This document shows, in pieces, positions 32,851 through 40,990 of a DNA stretch of 64,000 bases. The DNA comes from Acidobacteriaceae bacterium KBS 89 (lineage in GTDB: Bacteria; Acidobacteriota; Terriglobia; Terriglobales; Acidobacteriaceae), in NCBI GenBank assembly GCA_000381605.1, contig KB906757.1, forward strand, positions 1-64,000. Direction: 5' to 3'. The number at the start of each line of letters is the position of its first letter. The first letter of the stretch is position 1. The notes below the pieces were generated by a model that ran no database searches, was not told where the DNA came from, and saw only the letters and a list, made by a program, of their open reading frames with translations. Made by a program: the position numbers and the translations under genes.

Positions 32851-34137
32851 ATGAAGCCCATCGTCCTCCTTTCGCTGCTTCTATGGCAGCAGGCCCAGCC
32901 GGATGGTGGCCCCGCAGCAGCAGACCGGCAGTTTCTGCGCTACCAAAGAACCGTCACGGTGCCTGCCGGCACTGGTCAAAACTGCGCCGTTGTCGACCCG
33001 CAGATATTCCCGCACGCGGCACCTTCGCTGAAGGATCTGCGCCTTTATCAGGACGGCCGCGAGGTCCCCTATGTCATTACGCTGAGCGAGCCGCCGCAGC
33101 CAGACATCGATACGGCGCGCGTCCGCAACCTGAACCTGCGCGGCCGCAACATCGTCTTTGACGTGGAGATGCCCAACCGCTCATACACTGAGATCACACT
33201 TGACCTCGCCGGTCAGGACTACGTTGCAACTGCGACGGTCTCGGGCACTCGGGATCCGAACTATTCGAACCAGACGAGTCTTGGAGAGTTCACCCTCTTC
33301 GATCTGACCTGGCAGCACCTCTCGCGTAACACGACGCTTCATCTTCAGGAGACGGATCTCCCCTACCTGCATATTGAGCTCGCGGTCTCTCCGGCCGCCG
33401 GCAAACGGAGCTTCAACGCGATGCCCGCGATGGTCCGGGGCGTTACCGTGCCCCCGAGCCGCGAGGCGCAGTCTCTCTATACGACCGCCGCCACAACCAC
33501 GACGATCGAGCAACGCGGACAGCAAAGTGTCGCCAAACTTGCACTGCCGGAACGTATTCCTATCGGTCGCGTCTCCTTCGATCTGGATCCAACCTACAAA
33601 GCTAACTTCAGCCGCGAGGTCAGGATTACCGATAGCCCCGCCGGCGGTGCGAATGCGGGAAGTGAAACCCTTACCGGCACGATTCTGCGGGTACACCTGA
33701 CTCAGGCTGGACGTGAGATTCGCCAGGAACAGCTTAGCGTTCCCGCTGTTCTCGGCGCGAACATGCAAGACGTGGCGACCGTTGAGGTCGCAGTCGACAA
33801 TGGCGGCGGCGCGCCCCTTCCCATAGCGGCGATTCGGCTTGAGATGCGCGAGCGTAAGCTCTGTTTCGATATCTCCAACACGCGGCCGTTGACCCTCTTC
33901 TACGGCGACCCGACGTTGACCGCTCCCCAATATGACTACGCGCGACGGTTTGCGCCGTCCAACTCGGTGCGTACAGCACAGCTAGGTCCTGAGCAGTTGA
34001 ATCCCGCCTATCGCGACAGCCTAGATGCGCGGCCATTGACGGACCGAAAGCCGAATCTGCTTTGGATCGTACTGCTGGTCGTGGTGTGTCTCTTCGCCGT
34101 GGTTGCGATTCGTGCGGCGAAGGCCGTTCACCACTAG
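32851..34137 (+). CDS. DUF3999 exported protein with C-terminal anchor
   Basis: 428-residue protein. There is a short leader at the N-terminus (IVLLSLLLWQQAQ). A long beta-rich central part (about 25-395) has repeated strand pairs, including LKDLRLYQDGREVPYVITLSE and VNAHYLLL-like segments. One membrane helix at about 403-425 (LLWIVLLVVVCLFAVVAIRAA) precedes AKAVHH. This fits the DUF3999 family of uncharacterised envelope proteins. AGGAG lies just upstream of the ATG. The stop lies 3 bases from the convergent ftsK stop. Confidence 0.75.
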   Translation: MKPIVLLSLLLWQQAQPDGGPAAADRQFLRYQRTVTVPAGTGQNCAVVDPQIFPHAAPSLKDLRLYQDGREVPYVITLSEPPQPDIDTARVRNLNLRGRNIVFDVEMPNRSYTEITLDLAGQDYVATATVSGTRDPNYSNQTSLGEFTLFDLTWQHLSRNTTLHLQETDLPYLHIELAVSPAAGKRSFNAMPAMVRGVTVPPSREAQSLYTTAATTTTIEQRGQQSVAKLALPERIPIGRVSFDLDPTYKANFSREVRITDSPAGGANAGSETLTGTILRVHLTQAGREIRQEQLSVPAVLGANMQDVATVEVAVDNGGGAPLPIAAIRLEMRERKLCFDISNTRPLTLFYGDPTLTAPQYDYARRFAPSNSVRTAQLGPEQLNPAYRDSLDARPLTDRKPNLLWIVLLVVVCLFAVVAIRAAKAVHH

Positions 34138-34140
34138 TTA

Positions 34141-36795
34141 CTACCGAATCGCCGCATCGACCTCGCTGATCCAATTCGGTGACTTCAGCAGTTCGCGCGG
34201 CTTCGATCCGTCAGCCGGCCCGACCAGACCGTCGTTGTACATCAGGTCGATCAGGTGAGCGGCCCGTCCATAGCCAATTCGCAGGCGTCGTTGCAGCAAC
34301 GATGTGCTTGCCTTGCCAAACTCGAATACCAGCCGGACGGCGTCGTCGTACATGGGATCGTTGTTGTCGCCCTCCACACCGCCGCCGTCATTCTCCTTGC
34401 CCGTATCTTCCTTCGGCCCTTCGAGGAAGCCGTGGACGTACTCGGCCTCGCCTTGTGCTCGCCAGAACTCCGTGACCGCCGAGATCTCCTTCTCGGTGAC
34501 GAAGGGCGCATGGACGCGTTGTACACGGCTCGTTCCCGGGGGCAGATATAGCATGTCGCCGCGCCCGAGCAGAGACTCAGCGCCGTTCGAGTCGATGATG
34601 GTTCGCGAATCGACCTTGGTCGCAAGGCGGAAGCTCATGCGGGTCGGCACGTTCGCCTTGATCAAGCCAGTGATGACATCGACCGAAGGCCGCTGCGTCG
34701 CCAGGACAAGATGAATTCCTACGGCGCGCGCCATCTGCGCCAACCGCGTGATCGATTCTTCAACGTTGGCACGGTCGAGCATCATCAGGTCAGCCAGCTC
34801 ATCGATGATGATGATGATGTAGGGCAGAGGCTCCTGGTTTACATCTTCGAAGAGATACTCGCTGCCATGGTCGAACAGCTTGTTGAACTGATCGATGTTG
34901 CGGACATGATTTGCCGCCAGCAGCTTCAGGCGCCGCTCCATCTCTCGCACCGCGTTTCTCAGGGCATTCGCAGCCAGCTTCGCCTCGGTGATGATGGGCG
35001 TAAAGAGATGCGGAATACCCTCGTACATTCCGAGTTCAACGCGCTTCGGGTCGACGAGGATCATGCGCACCTGTTCGGGAGTGCTCTTGAACAACACGCT
35101 CATAATCATCGCGTTGATGGCGACCGATTTGCCCGAACCGGTCGAGCCTGCGATGAGCACGTGCGGCATGCTGGCTAGATCCGCTGTCACGATGCGCCCG
35201 TTGATGTCCTTGCCCAGCGCAATCGCGAGCCTGCTCTTCGACTGGGCAAAACTCTCGCATTCGACTACGTCACGCAGCCAGATGGTCTCCCGTTCGTGGT
35301 TCGGCACCTGAATGCCGACAGTGCTCTTGCCCGGCATCCGCTCGATCAGGATCGATTCGGCCGCCATTGCGAGGCAGAGATCGTCGGCCAAACCGGTAAT
35401 GCGAGCTACTTTGACTCCGGCTTCGGGCTTGAACTCAAAGGTCGTTACGACTGGCCCGGGATTGATCTGTGTCACCTGCCCGTCGACACCGAACTCTGCG
35501 GACTTCTCCACCAGCACTCGTGCCTCCTCGCGGAGTGCCTCTTCACGCACCACGGCGTGCTCCTCGCTGCGATACAGCAGTGAAGAGGGCGGCAGCTTGT
35601 AGCCACGCACACTCTTCGGCACGATAGTCACCGGCTTGATGTCGGCGTCTGCGCGTTTGCCGAACGAGATGCCATCTGGCAAAGACGCCCGCGCGGGAGT
35701 AAATGTTGCTTTAGGCTCTTCCGTCCTCTTCGCCACATTTGCCGGGGCCTTTAGCGGTAGTGTCTCTTCCCTGAGGTCATTGGCGTCAAAGCGAAGTCCA
35801 CGGCCGCCAAAGTTCGATTCGTCGTCGACGGCATGCACTGGAGCCGCCGCCTTCGCGAGCACTTCAGCGAATGGCGCTACCGCAGCAGCGGCGGTACTGT
35901 AAGCCGTGACGGGAGGCGCATCCACAAGTGTCCGTGGCATTCCCTGCCACATCGAAGCCTGTGGGGCCGCTGGTATTGCCTCCTCCGGCGCCAGCGAGAT
36001 TCTCTCAACGGGCTTTTTACGGCTCAGCCAGCCGAACAGTCCACCCAATAATGTTGTGGGCTCTGGCGCCAACCTCTTCCGTTCCGCCTCTTCGGCCAGT
36101 TCGCGCGCACGTCGAGCCTTCGCCTCCGCTTGTTCGCGCTTGCTGCCATAGGCTTCTTCCATTGCGGCCTCGGCGCCGGCACGCTTGCTGCGACGATTGA
36201 CCCACCAGTCCCACAGTCGCTGCACGAACCCAAACCGAATCGTCGCCCACTCCCGCGCCGTATTGAAGGTGAACGTCGTCGCCAGATAGAGCGATACTGC
36301 GACCATCAGAGTCAGAACGATCGCCGCGCCCGGCAGATTCAGGTACTGAACGATGAAATCCGCCAGCAGACGGCCTTCCGTTCCTTCCACCGGGAGAGAA
36401 TCCCTCCACTGCATTGTCCCCGGCAGCAACGCGATCGCCGCCGGCGCAAACACCACCCACATCCCAAGCCCGATCGTCTTCGCCAGCGGCGAACCAGCCG
36501 GACGCGACCGCATCCAGCAAATGCCCAACCGTCCAAGGACCAGCGGCAGAAAGAACGCGGCAACCCCAATCAACTGCAGCATTGTGTCGGCAAGATAAGC
36601 CCCGACCATGCCCGTCCAATTGTGTGCTGGCCTCCCCGTGACATAGCGCCCTACTGTGTTAAAGGAGGGATCAGTCGGCGTGTAGCTGGCCAGCGCGAGC
36701 ATCAGGAGGGCCGCAGCGACCAGTACGACCATCCCGATAATCTCATTCAGGCGGCGGTTTCGCGTCGGGGTCGATACGAGTCGTATGGATTTCAT
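34141..36795 (-). CDS. ftsK: DNA translocase FtsK/SpoIIIE
   Basis: 884-residue chromosome-segregation motor at the division septum. Four membrane helices fill the first ~190 residues. A linker of about 250 residues rich in Ala/Pro and charged residues follows. The motor domain has Walker A AGSTGSGKS (about 547-555) and Walker B IIIIIDELADLM (about 655), whose five isoleucine codons form a small GAT/ATC run at 34803-34818. The C-terminal winged helix (gamma domain, about 815-880) with RRLRIGYGRAAHLIDLMYNDGLVGP recognises KOPS-like sites. The linker is shorter than in E. coli. Confidence 0.95.
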   Translation of the reverse strand: MKSIRLVSTPTRNRRLNEIIGMVVLVAAALLMLALASYTPTDPSFNTVGRYVTGRPAHNWTGMVGAYLADTMLQLIGVAAFFLPLVLGRLGICWMRSRPAGSPLAKTIGLGMWVVFAPAAIALLPGTMQWRDSLPVEGTEGRLLADFIVQYLNLPGAAIVLTLMVAVSLYLATTFTFNTAREWATIRFGFVQRLWDWWVNRRSKRAGAEAAMEEAYGSKREQAEAKARRARELAEEAERKRLAPEPTTLLGGLFGWLSRKKPVERISLAPEEAIPAAPQASMWQGMPRTLVDAPPVTAYSTAAAAVAPFAEVLAKAAAPVHAVDDESNFGGRGLRFDANDLREETLPLKAPANVAKRTEEPKATFTPARASLPDGISFGKRADADIKPVTIVPKSVRGYKLPPSSLLYRSEEHAVVREEALREEARVLVEKSAEFGVDGQVTQINPGPVVTTFEFKPEAGVKVARITGLADDLCLAMAAESILIERMPGKSTVGIQVPNHERETIWLRDVVECESFAQSKSRLAIALGKDINGRIVTADLASMPHVLIAGSTGSGKSVAINAMIMSVLFKSTPEQVRMILVDPKRVELGMYEGIPHLFTPIITEAKLAANALRNAVREMERRLKLLAANHVRNIDQFNKLFDHGSEYLFEDVNQEPLPYIIIIIDELADLMMLDRANVEESITRLAQMARAVGIHLVLATQRPSVDVITGLIKANVPTRMSFRLATKVDSRTIIDSNGAESLLGRGDMLYLPPGTSRVQRVHAPFVTEKEISAVTEFWRAQGEAEYVHGFLEGPKEDTGKENDGGGVEGDNNDPMYDDAVRLVFEFGKASTSLLQRRLRIGYGRAAHLIDLMYNDGLVGPADGSKPRELLKSPNWISEVDAAIR

Positions 36796-37048
36796 TGGGG
36801 GGCCTTCATTGAGGGGTACGCACGGCCTCTTTCACCCGGCGCGCAGGAATTACTGCACAACGGGTGAAGCAAATCAGGGTCCGCGAACCTCCAGAGCATC
36901 TTCGATTATCCCAGAGCGCGTCACGGCCAGGAGGGGTAAAGTGCGAAAACTGTTTCGGGGTACCCGAATGCAAACCCACGGGCAATCCCGGCATCTATCA
37001 TTGCAGACTCGCCGCCAGGTGCATCATGGCTTGGCGGACCTTAGAATC
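36796..37048. other. Divergent intergenic region between ftsK and the DUF2383 gene
   Basis: This region holds the start sites of ftsK (leftward) and of the DUF2383-type gene (rightward). A -10-like TAGAAT at 37042-37047 has no good -35. No gene was recognised; long frames across it have no family motifs. The bases directly after it (37049-37139) hold a nested inverted-repeat element listed separately. Confidence 0.4.
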
Positions 37049-37139
37049 GGTTGGCAGGGGCGTGGGATTTTCGCGATTTCTCCTGCTTGCCGCTGGCGGA
37101 GGAGAATCGCGCACAGCCAGCGGACCCTGCCCCAACCGC
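37049..37139 (+). promoter_or_regulatory. Nested inverted-repeat element upstream of DUF2383 gene, possible structured leader RNA
   Basis: The outer arms are GGTTGGCAGGG (37049-37059) and CCCTG-CC-CCAACC (37125-37137): 11 pairs with a 2-base bulge. The inner arms are CGCGATTTCTCC (37072-37083) and GGAGAATCGCG (37101-37111): 11 pairs with one bulged T. An alternative arm pair CCGCTGGC (37090-37097) / GCCAGCGG (37116-37123) would compete with the inner stem. The element ends about 30 bases before the ATG at 37169. Competing stems resemble a switch, but no known class was recognised. Confidence 0.4.
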
Positions 37140-37168
37140 ATGTTCACCAACAAAAGATCGAGGTTTCT

Positions 37169-37633
37169 ATGTCCACAGATGCAGGAAGACAGAGCGAGAT
37201 CAAACTCGCTCTCGGTGAACTCATCAGCACGCTCCTCGATAGCCAGAAGGGGTTTGCCGAAATCGGCGAACATTTGAAGGACGAGACGCTGAAGCGCTAC
37301 TTTCTGGCTGAATCACTGAAACGAGCTAGCTTCCGAGGCGATCTCGAAGAGGTACTCCACCAGAATGGGGTGCATGACATTAAAGAGTCAGGTACGACAA
37401 TCGGCACTCTTCAACGCGCCTGGGGAGACCTGAAGGCGAAGTTGGGCGGAGGAGACCACACTCTGCTCGAGACAGCGGAACGGGCTGAGGATGCGGTCAA
37501 GAAGGCTTATGCTGACGTACTCGATCAGGACCTTCCGTTACCGGTTCGGCAATTGATTGCGGAGCAGCAGGCTCACGTTCTGACCTCACACGACTTCGTC
37601 CGCGACCATCGCGACGCGCTCGCTGCGAAGTAG
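37169..37633 (+). CDS. DUF2383/PA2169-type four-helix bundle protein
   Basis: 154-residue helical protein of the PA2169 (DUF2383) group, related in fold to ferritin-like bundles. Characteristic are LISTLLDSQKGFAEIGEHLKDETLKRYFLAESLKRASFRGDLEEVLHQNGV and the end LPLPVRQLIAEQQAHVLTSHDFVRDHRDAL. Metal ligands are not obvious. The family is often linked to stress or stationary phase, but its function is not established. The ATG at 37169 has GAGG eight bases upstream; a longer open reading to 36785 is not supported. A possible structured leader lies upstream and a perfect terminator hairpin downstream. Confidence 0.85.
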   Translation: MSTDAGRQSEIKLALGELISTLLDSQKGFAEIGEHLKDETLKRYFLAESLKRASFRGDLEEVLHQNGVHDIKESGTTIGTLQRAWGDLKAKLGGGDHTLLETAERAEDAVKKAYADVLDQDLPLPVRQLIAEQQAHVLTSHDFVRDHRDALAAK

Positions 37634-37655
37634 GTCGCCGACGCAGGAGTAGAGC

Positions 37656-37702
37656 AAAATCATGAGGGGAGGCGGATTCAACCCGCCTCCCCTCATGATT
37701 TT
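37656..37702. terminator. Bidirectional terminator, 20-bp perfect stem
   Basis: The arms at 37656-37675 and 37683-37702 are fully complementary over 20 bases (AAAATCATGAGGGGAGGCGG on the left), with a 7-base loop. The A/T ends give T-rich tails in both directions. It separates the convergent DUF2383-type and uppP genes. Confidence 0.9.
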
Positions 37703-37715
37703 GCGGTAAAAACTC

Positions 37716-38600
37716 CTAGTACCCCGCCCGATACAAGCCGAACACGACACCTGAAGCCACCAGGCAGTAGATGCCGAACAGGTACCAGCGACCCTCCTCA
37801 AGCCAGCTGCTGAGCCATCTCAGCGCCACCAGCCCGGCAAAGAACGCGAAGACAGCGCCGAGCAGCCCGGTCAACATGCTGCCGTGCAGATCGATCGGGA
37901 CACCAGCCGCAGTCGCCTCATGCGAAGCCTTTACCAACCGCAGTACCTCACGCCCCACCGCGGGAGGCGTCAACACAACCGCGAGCGCAAAGCTAAACCG
38001 TTCGGCTCGCTCTTTACTGGCTCCGGTCAACATGCCCGTCGAGATAGTAGCTCCCGACCGTGAAAAGCCCCGGAACGGGAGGCACAGGCCCTGGATCGCT
38101 CCAATCCAACCGGCCTGCCGCATGGTCACGCTATCGCCGTAGACCTTCGGATGGTCGCCCATGCGCCGCTTCTCCATCAACCCCGCAACCAGAATCAAAA
38201 GTCCTGCCACGGCCAACGCGGGAGCGATCAGCTCCAACCGGCCGAACAGCAACTCAATCTCGCTCTTTGGAGCCCCCTTCAACGCAGTCTTCTCAATCGT
38301 CTTGATAATGGCTTCGCCGATCACAGCCGTCAGCGCGGAGGCCCAGATTACCCGAACCAGAAACCGCTTGAATGCATCTCCACTGGAGAAGTAGGTCTTC
38401 TTCCACTGGGTCCAGAAGTAAACGATCACGGCAAACATGGTCCCGGTATGCAGCATCACCAGCAGTAATGTCATCTGCGGCGAAGAAGGATCCAGTCCCA
38501 TCAACTTTTCTGCGACGACAACGTGTGCGGAGCTGGAGACAGGCAGCAACTCTGCAAGCCCCTGCACGATGGCAAGGATGATTACCTTAAAGATCGACAT
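37716..38600 (-). CDS. uppP: Undecaprenyl-diphosphate phosphatase
   Basis: BacA-type integral membrane phosphatase that recycles undecaprenyl diphosphate for peptidoglycan and other envelope polymers. 294 residues; the two catalytic regions are present, GLAELLPVSSSAHVVVAEK (about 14-32) and PFRGFSRSGATISTG (about 173-187, with the SRSG arginine). Eight hydrophobic segments are visible. The start MSIFKVIILAIVQG is typical. It is transcribed alone, convergent with the DUF2383 gene. Confidence 0.95.
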   Translation of the reverse strand: MSIFKVIILAIVQGLAELLPVSSSAHVVVAEKLMGLDPSSPQMTLLLVMLHTGTMFAVIVYFWTQWKKTYFSSGDAFKRFLVRVIWASALTAVIGEAIIKTIEKTALKGAPKSEIELLFGRLELIAPALAVAGLLILVAGLMEKRRMGDHPKVYGDSVTMRQAGWIGAIQGLCLPFRGFSRSGATISTGMLTGASKERAERFSFALAVVLTPPAVGREVLRLVKASHEATAAGVPIDLHGSMLTGLLGAVFAFFAGLVALRWLSSWLEEGRWYLFGIYCLVASGVVFGLYRAGY

Positions 38601-38680
38601 ACTTTCATCCTAAAGCGTCAACATGTGTAAACCGTGAATCGAAATCGGCTACGACACGCGAAAGATACCTTGGCGCGTCG

Positions 38681-39709
38681 TCAGTCCCGATCGCTCCCAT
38701 AGATCGGGATTCCCTGCGAGACCCGAAACGCGATGCTGTCGCCACGCGCCGCGTAGTCCGTCTTGGGATACTTTTCCTTCAGCTCCTGCGCCAACGCCTG
38801 CGTCCTCTGCACCGCCGACTGGGCGCGCTTGCGGTCCTCCTGCACGGTGTACATCGTGACCACTACGCCCTGCCGGTAAACCGCGTTGTATAGCGCTTCG
38901 GCCGACTTCGGACCATCAGGATATTGCTGCGCGTACTTCTGATAAAGCCCTGTCTCCATCTCCGGACACTTCGGCAAACCCTGCCAGTCCCCGCACAGCT
39001 TGTTGTCCAGCAGATCGTAGGCCGCCATCGCAGCGAACTTACTACCGGGATACATCTTCATCACTTTTTTCAGTTGGCCCTCATAGAGCTGCGGCCGCAG
39101 GTAAGCCTCCTGCTCCTTCGCACTCGGCAATGTGCTGGCGTCGAGCTTCGCCAGTTGCCAGCGAATATCCGCCGACCGCCACGCTGCCTCAGGCGCCAGG
39201 GCCGAATCCGGAAAGTATTCCGCTACCCGCCTGTACAGTAGATAGGCCTCATGTGCAGCCCCCTTCGGAGCATGGGGATGCTCCGCCTCGTTCTCAAAGT
39301 TTGCCGCTGAACCAAACAGGATCGAGTCCCCTCCTGCGCGACCGGGCGCAATGATTCCCTTGTCGCGTATCCATCCGGACGCCGGAGTAACATTCGCGTC
39401 ATCGCTGAACTCGGGCTTGTTGCGATCGTCCTCATTGGCATCATCGTTGATATCAGTATTCGCAAATACCTTGACCCACGGCCCGTTTCGCTCGACGATG
39501 ATCACCTCGTGCCCCGGCGTTACCAGCGAGACCTTCTGCGAATCCGCGTCTGCCGCGACATACACATTGGCATCGTGGAGCACGGTGGCCCTCGCGTTCC
39601 TGTCGTAGTTCTCCGTCTTCTGGGCCTGCCCAATGGCCGCACCGGTCACCAGCAAAAGCACCGCTGGGGCCACCATCGTCGAGTATCGCCAAAGCTTGGA
39701 TTGCAGCAT
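38681..39709 (-). CDS. Exported protein with SH3-like and TPR-like regions
   Basis: 342 residues, not recognised by name. There is a leader at the N-terminus (MVAPAVLLLVTGAAIGQAQ). An SH3b-like module lies at about 45-80 (NVYVAADADSQKVSLVTPGHEVIIVERNGPWVKVF), followed by an acidic stretch (NDDANEDDRNKPE). From about 140 to 330 there are helical pairs typical of tetratricopeptide/BamD-type repeats (EAYLLYRRVAEYFPDSALAPEAAWR, YQKYAQQYPDGPKSAEALYNAVYR, AQELKEKYPKTDYAARGDSIAFRV). It is probably a periplasmic adaptor or wall-binding protein. GAGGG precedes the ATG. Confidence 0.75.
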   Translation of the reverse strand: MLQSKLWRYSTMVAPAVLLLVTGAAIGQAQKTENYDRNARATVLHDANVYVAADADSQKVSLVTPGHEVIIVERNGPWVKVFANTDINDDANEDDRNKPEFSDDANVTPASGWIRDKGIIAPGRAGGDSILFGSAANFENEAEHPHAPKGAAHEAYLLYRRVAEYFPDSALAPEAAWRSADIRWQLAKLDASTLPSAKEQEAYLRPQLYEGQLKKVMKMYPGSKFAAMAAYDLLDNKLCGDWQGLPKCPEMETGLYQKYAQQYPDGPKSAEALYNAVYRQGVVVTMYTVQEDRKRAQSAVQRTQALAQELKEKYPKTDYAARGDSIAFRVSQGIPIYGSDRD

Positions 39710-39782
39710 AGACCCTCAATTAGACGCGAAAGCTAGTCCAGGGAAAGCCGAATCGGACCCAGTCTAAACCTTGTCAGCGAGG

Positions 39783-40811
39783 CTAGGCCTTGGTCACCGC
39801 CGACTCCCCTTCCAGCCGCTCCCGCAGTGCGGGTTCGAGGTTTCCCCCGCTCAACACCACCGCCACCTTCCTCGCCTTGGGCAGCTCATCGGCGTGGAAT
39901 AGCGCCGCGGCAAGCGTCACCGCTCCGCTCGGCTCTGGAACCAGCTTCGTCACGCTCAACATCACGCGCATGGCCGCGAGTATCTCTTCCTCGCTCACCG
40001 TCACGATTCCATCCACAAACTTCAGAACATGCGCGAAGTTCAGCACACCCAGGCTCTGCGTTCGCAGTCCGTCCCCGATCGTCCGTGTTGTCTTCGCAGC
40101 CGGCCACTCCACCAGAGTTTTCGTGTAGAAGCTCTCTTTGGCGTCCGCGGCCAGCTCCGGCTCCGCTCCCCAGACCTTCACGTTCGAGTCCGCGAGACCG
40201 ACATGCGCCGACAACTTCACCGCCGTCGCAATCCCGCTCAACAATCCACCACCACTCACTGGCGAGATCACCAGTTCCACTCCGGGCAGCTGCTCAACAA
40301 TCTCCAGCCCACAGGTCGCTTGCCCCGCAATAATCTGCGGTGCGTCATAAGGCGGAATCATCGCATAGCCATGCTTGGCAACGAGCTCCTCCGCCTTCAA
40401 CCGCCTCTCCGATGAGGCCGGCCCTACCTCCACAATCTCCGCTCCCAGCGCCCGCGTAGCGGCCTTCTTAACCTCGGGAGCATTATTCGGCATGACGATC
40501 ACCGCCTTCGCTCCCAATGCCCGCGCCGCGTACGCTACACCCTGCGCATGGTTGCCGCTCGAATAGGTAATCACGCCCCGCCGCAGGGCCTCCGGCGACA
40601 ACTGCGACACCATGTTGTAAGCGCCGCGCAGCTTGAAGCTTCCGATCGGCTGTTCACTCTCCGACTTGATGTAGAGATCGAACTCCGGCTCAGGAAAATT
40701 AGCCATTTGCAGCCGAGCGCGCTCCACGCGGTAAAGCGGCGTCCTCACCGCAACTCCGGCAATCCGTTCCTTCGCCGCCCGAATCTCGTCCAATGTCACA
40801 AACTCGCTCAT
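39783..40811 (-). CDS. Threonine/serine dehydratase (PLP)
   Basis: Fold-type II PLP enzyme of 342 residues that deaminates L-threonine (and serine) to 2-oxobutyrate, or acts as serine racemase. The PLP lysine is Lys60 in PIGSFKLRGAY. The phosphate loop SPVSGGGLLSG and VVLSGGNLEP near the C-terminus are typical. It lacks the C-terminal ACT regulatory domain of biosynthetic IlvA, so it is of the catabolic/short type. The start at 40811 has GAGGAG upstream. A degraded hydrolase remnant directly precedes it. Confidence 0.9.
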   Translation of the reverse strand: MSEFVTLDEIRAAKERIAGVAVRTPLYRVERARLQMANFPEPEFDLYIKSESEQPIGSFKLRGAYNMVSQLSPEALRRGVITYSSGNHAQGVAYAARALGAKAVIVMPNNAPEVKKAATRALGAEIVEVGPASSERRLKAEELVAKHGYAMIPPYDAPQIIAGQATCGLEIVEQLPGVELVISPVSGGGLLSGIATAVKLSAHVGLADSNVKVWGAEPELAADAKESFYTKTLVEWPAAKTTRTIGDGLRTQSLGVLNFAHVLKFVDGIVTVSEEEILAAMRVMLSVTKLVPEPSGAVTLAAALFHADELPKARKVAVVLSGGNLEPALRERLEGESAVTKA

Positions 40812-40985
40812 CACTCTCCTCTACTTCCTCGCCGCACCATCCAAAGCGTCTCGGCCGTTGGAATAATATTATCTGCCTCCCCGTGCAGTAGATAGACCGG
40901 CGTAGTCATCGTCCACAGCATTCGTAGAGATGCTCCCGCACCACAGGACGAATCGCCGCTGCGAATCTCTTCGTGCGCATTCGTA
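40812..40985 (-). pseudogene. Relic of an alpha/beta hydrolase C-terminus
   Basis: On the minus strand the sequence MTTPVYLLHGEADNIIPTAETLWM can be read (about 40831-40902). It closely resembles the end of prolyl-oligopeptidase/dienelactone-type hydrolases: the PVYLLHG strand, the D of the acid loop, and IP..ET. It ends at a TGA near 40811. About 60-80 bases upstream a second frame gives RFAAAIRPVVREHLYE, which would fit the same protein only after a frameshift. No start or upstream catalytic domain is left, so this is a decayed fragment. Confidence 0.5.
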
Positions 40986-40990
40986 TCACG

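Noticed and set aside
34803..34818. GAT microsatellite
   Set aside because: It encodes the isoleucine-rich Walker B strand of FtsK (IIIIIDELADLM) and is explained by the protein.
36785..37168. Upstream extension of the DUF2383-type gene
   Set aside because: The extension reads through the divergent promoter region and the possible leader; the ATG at 37169 has its own ribosome binding site.
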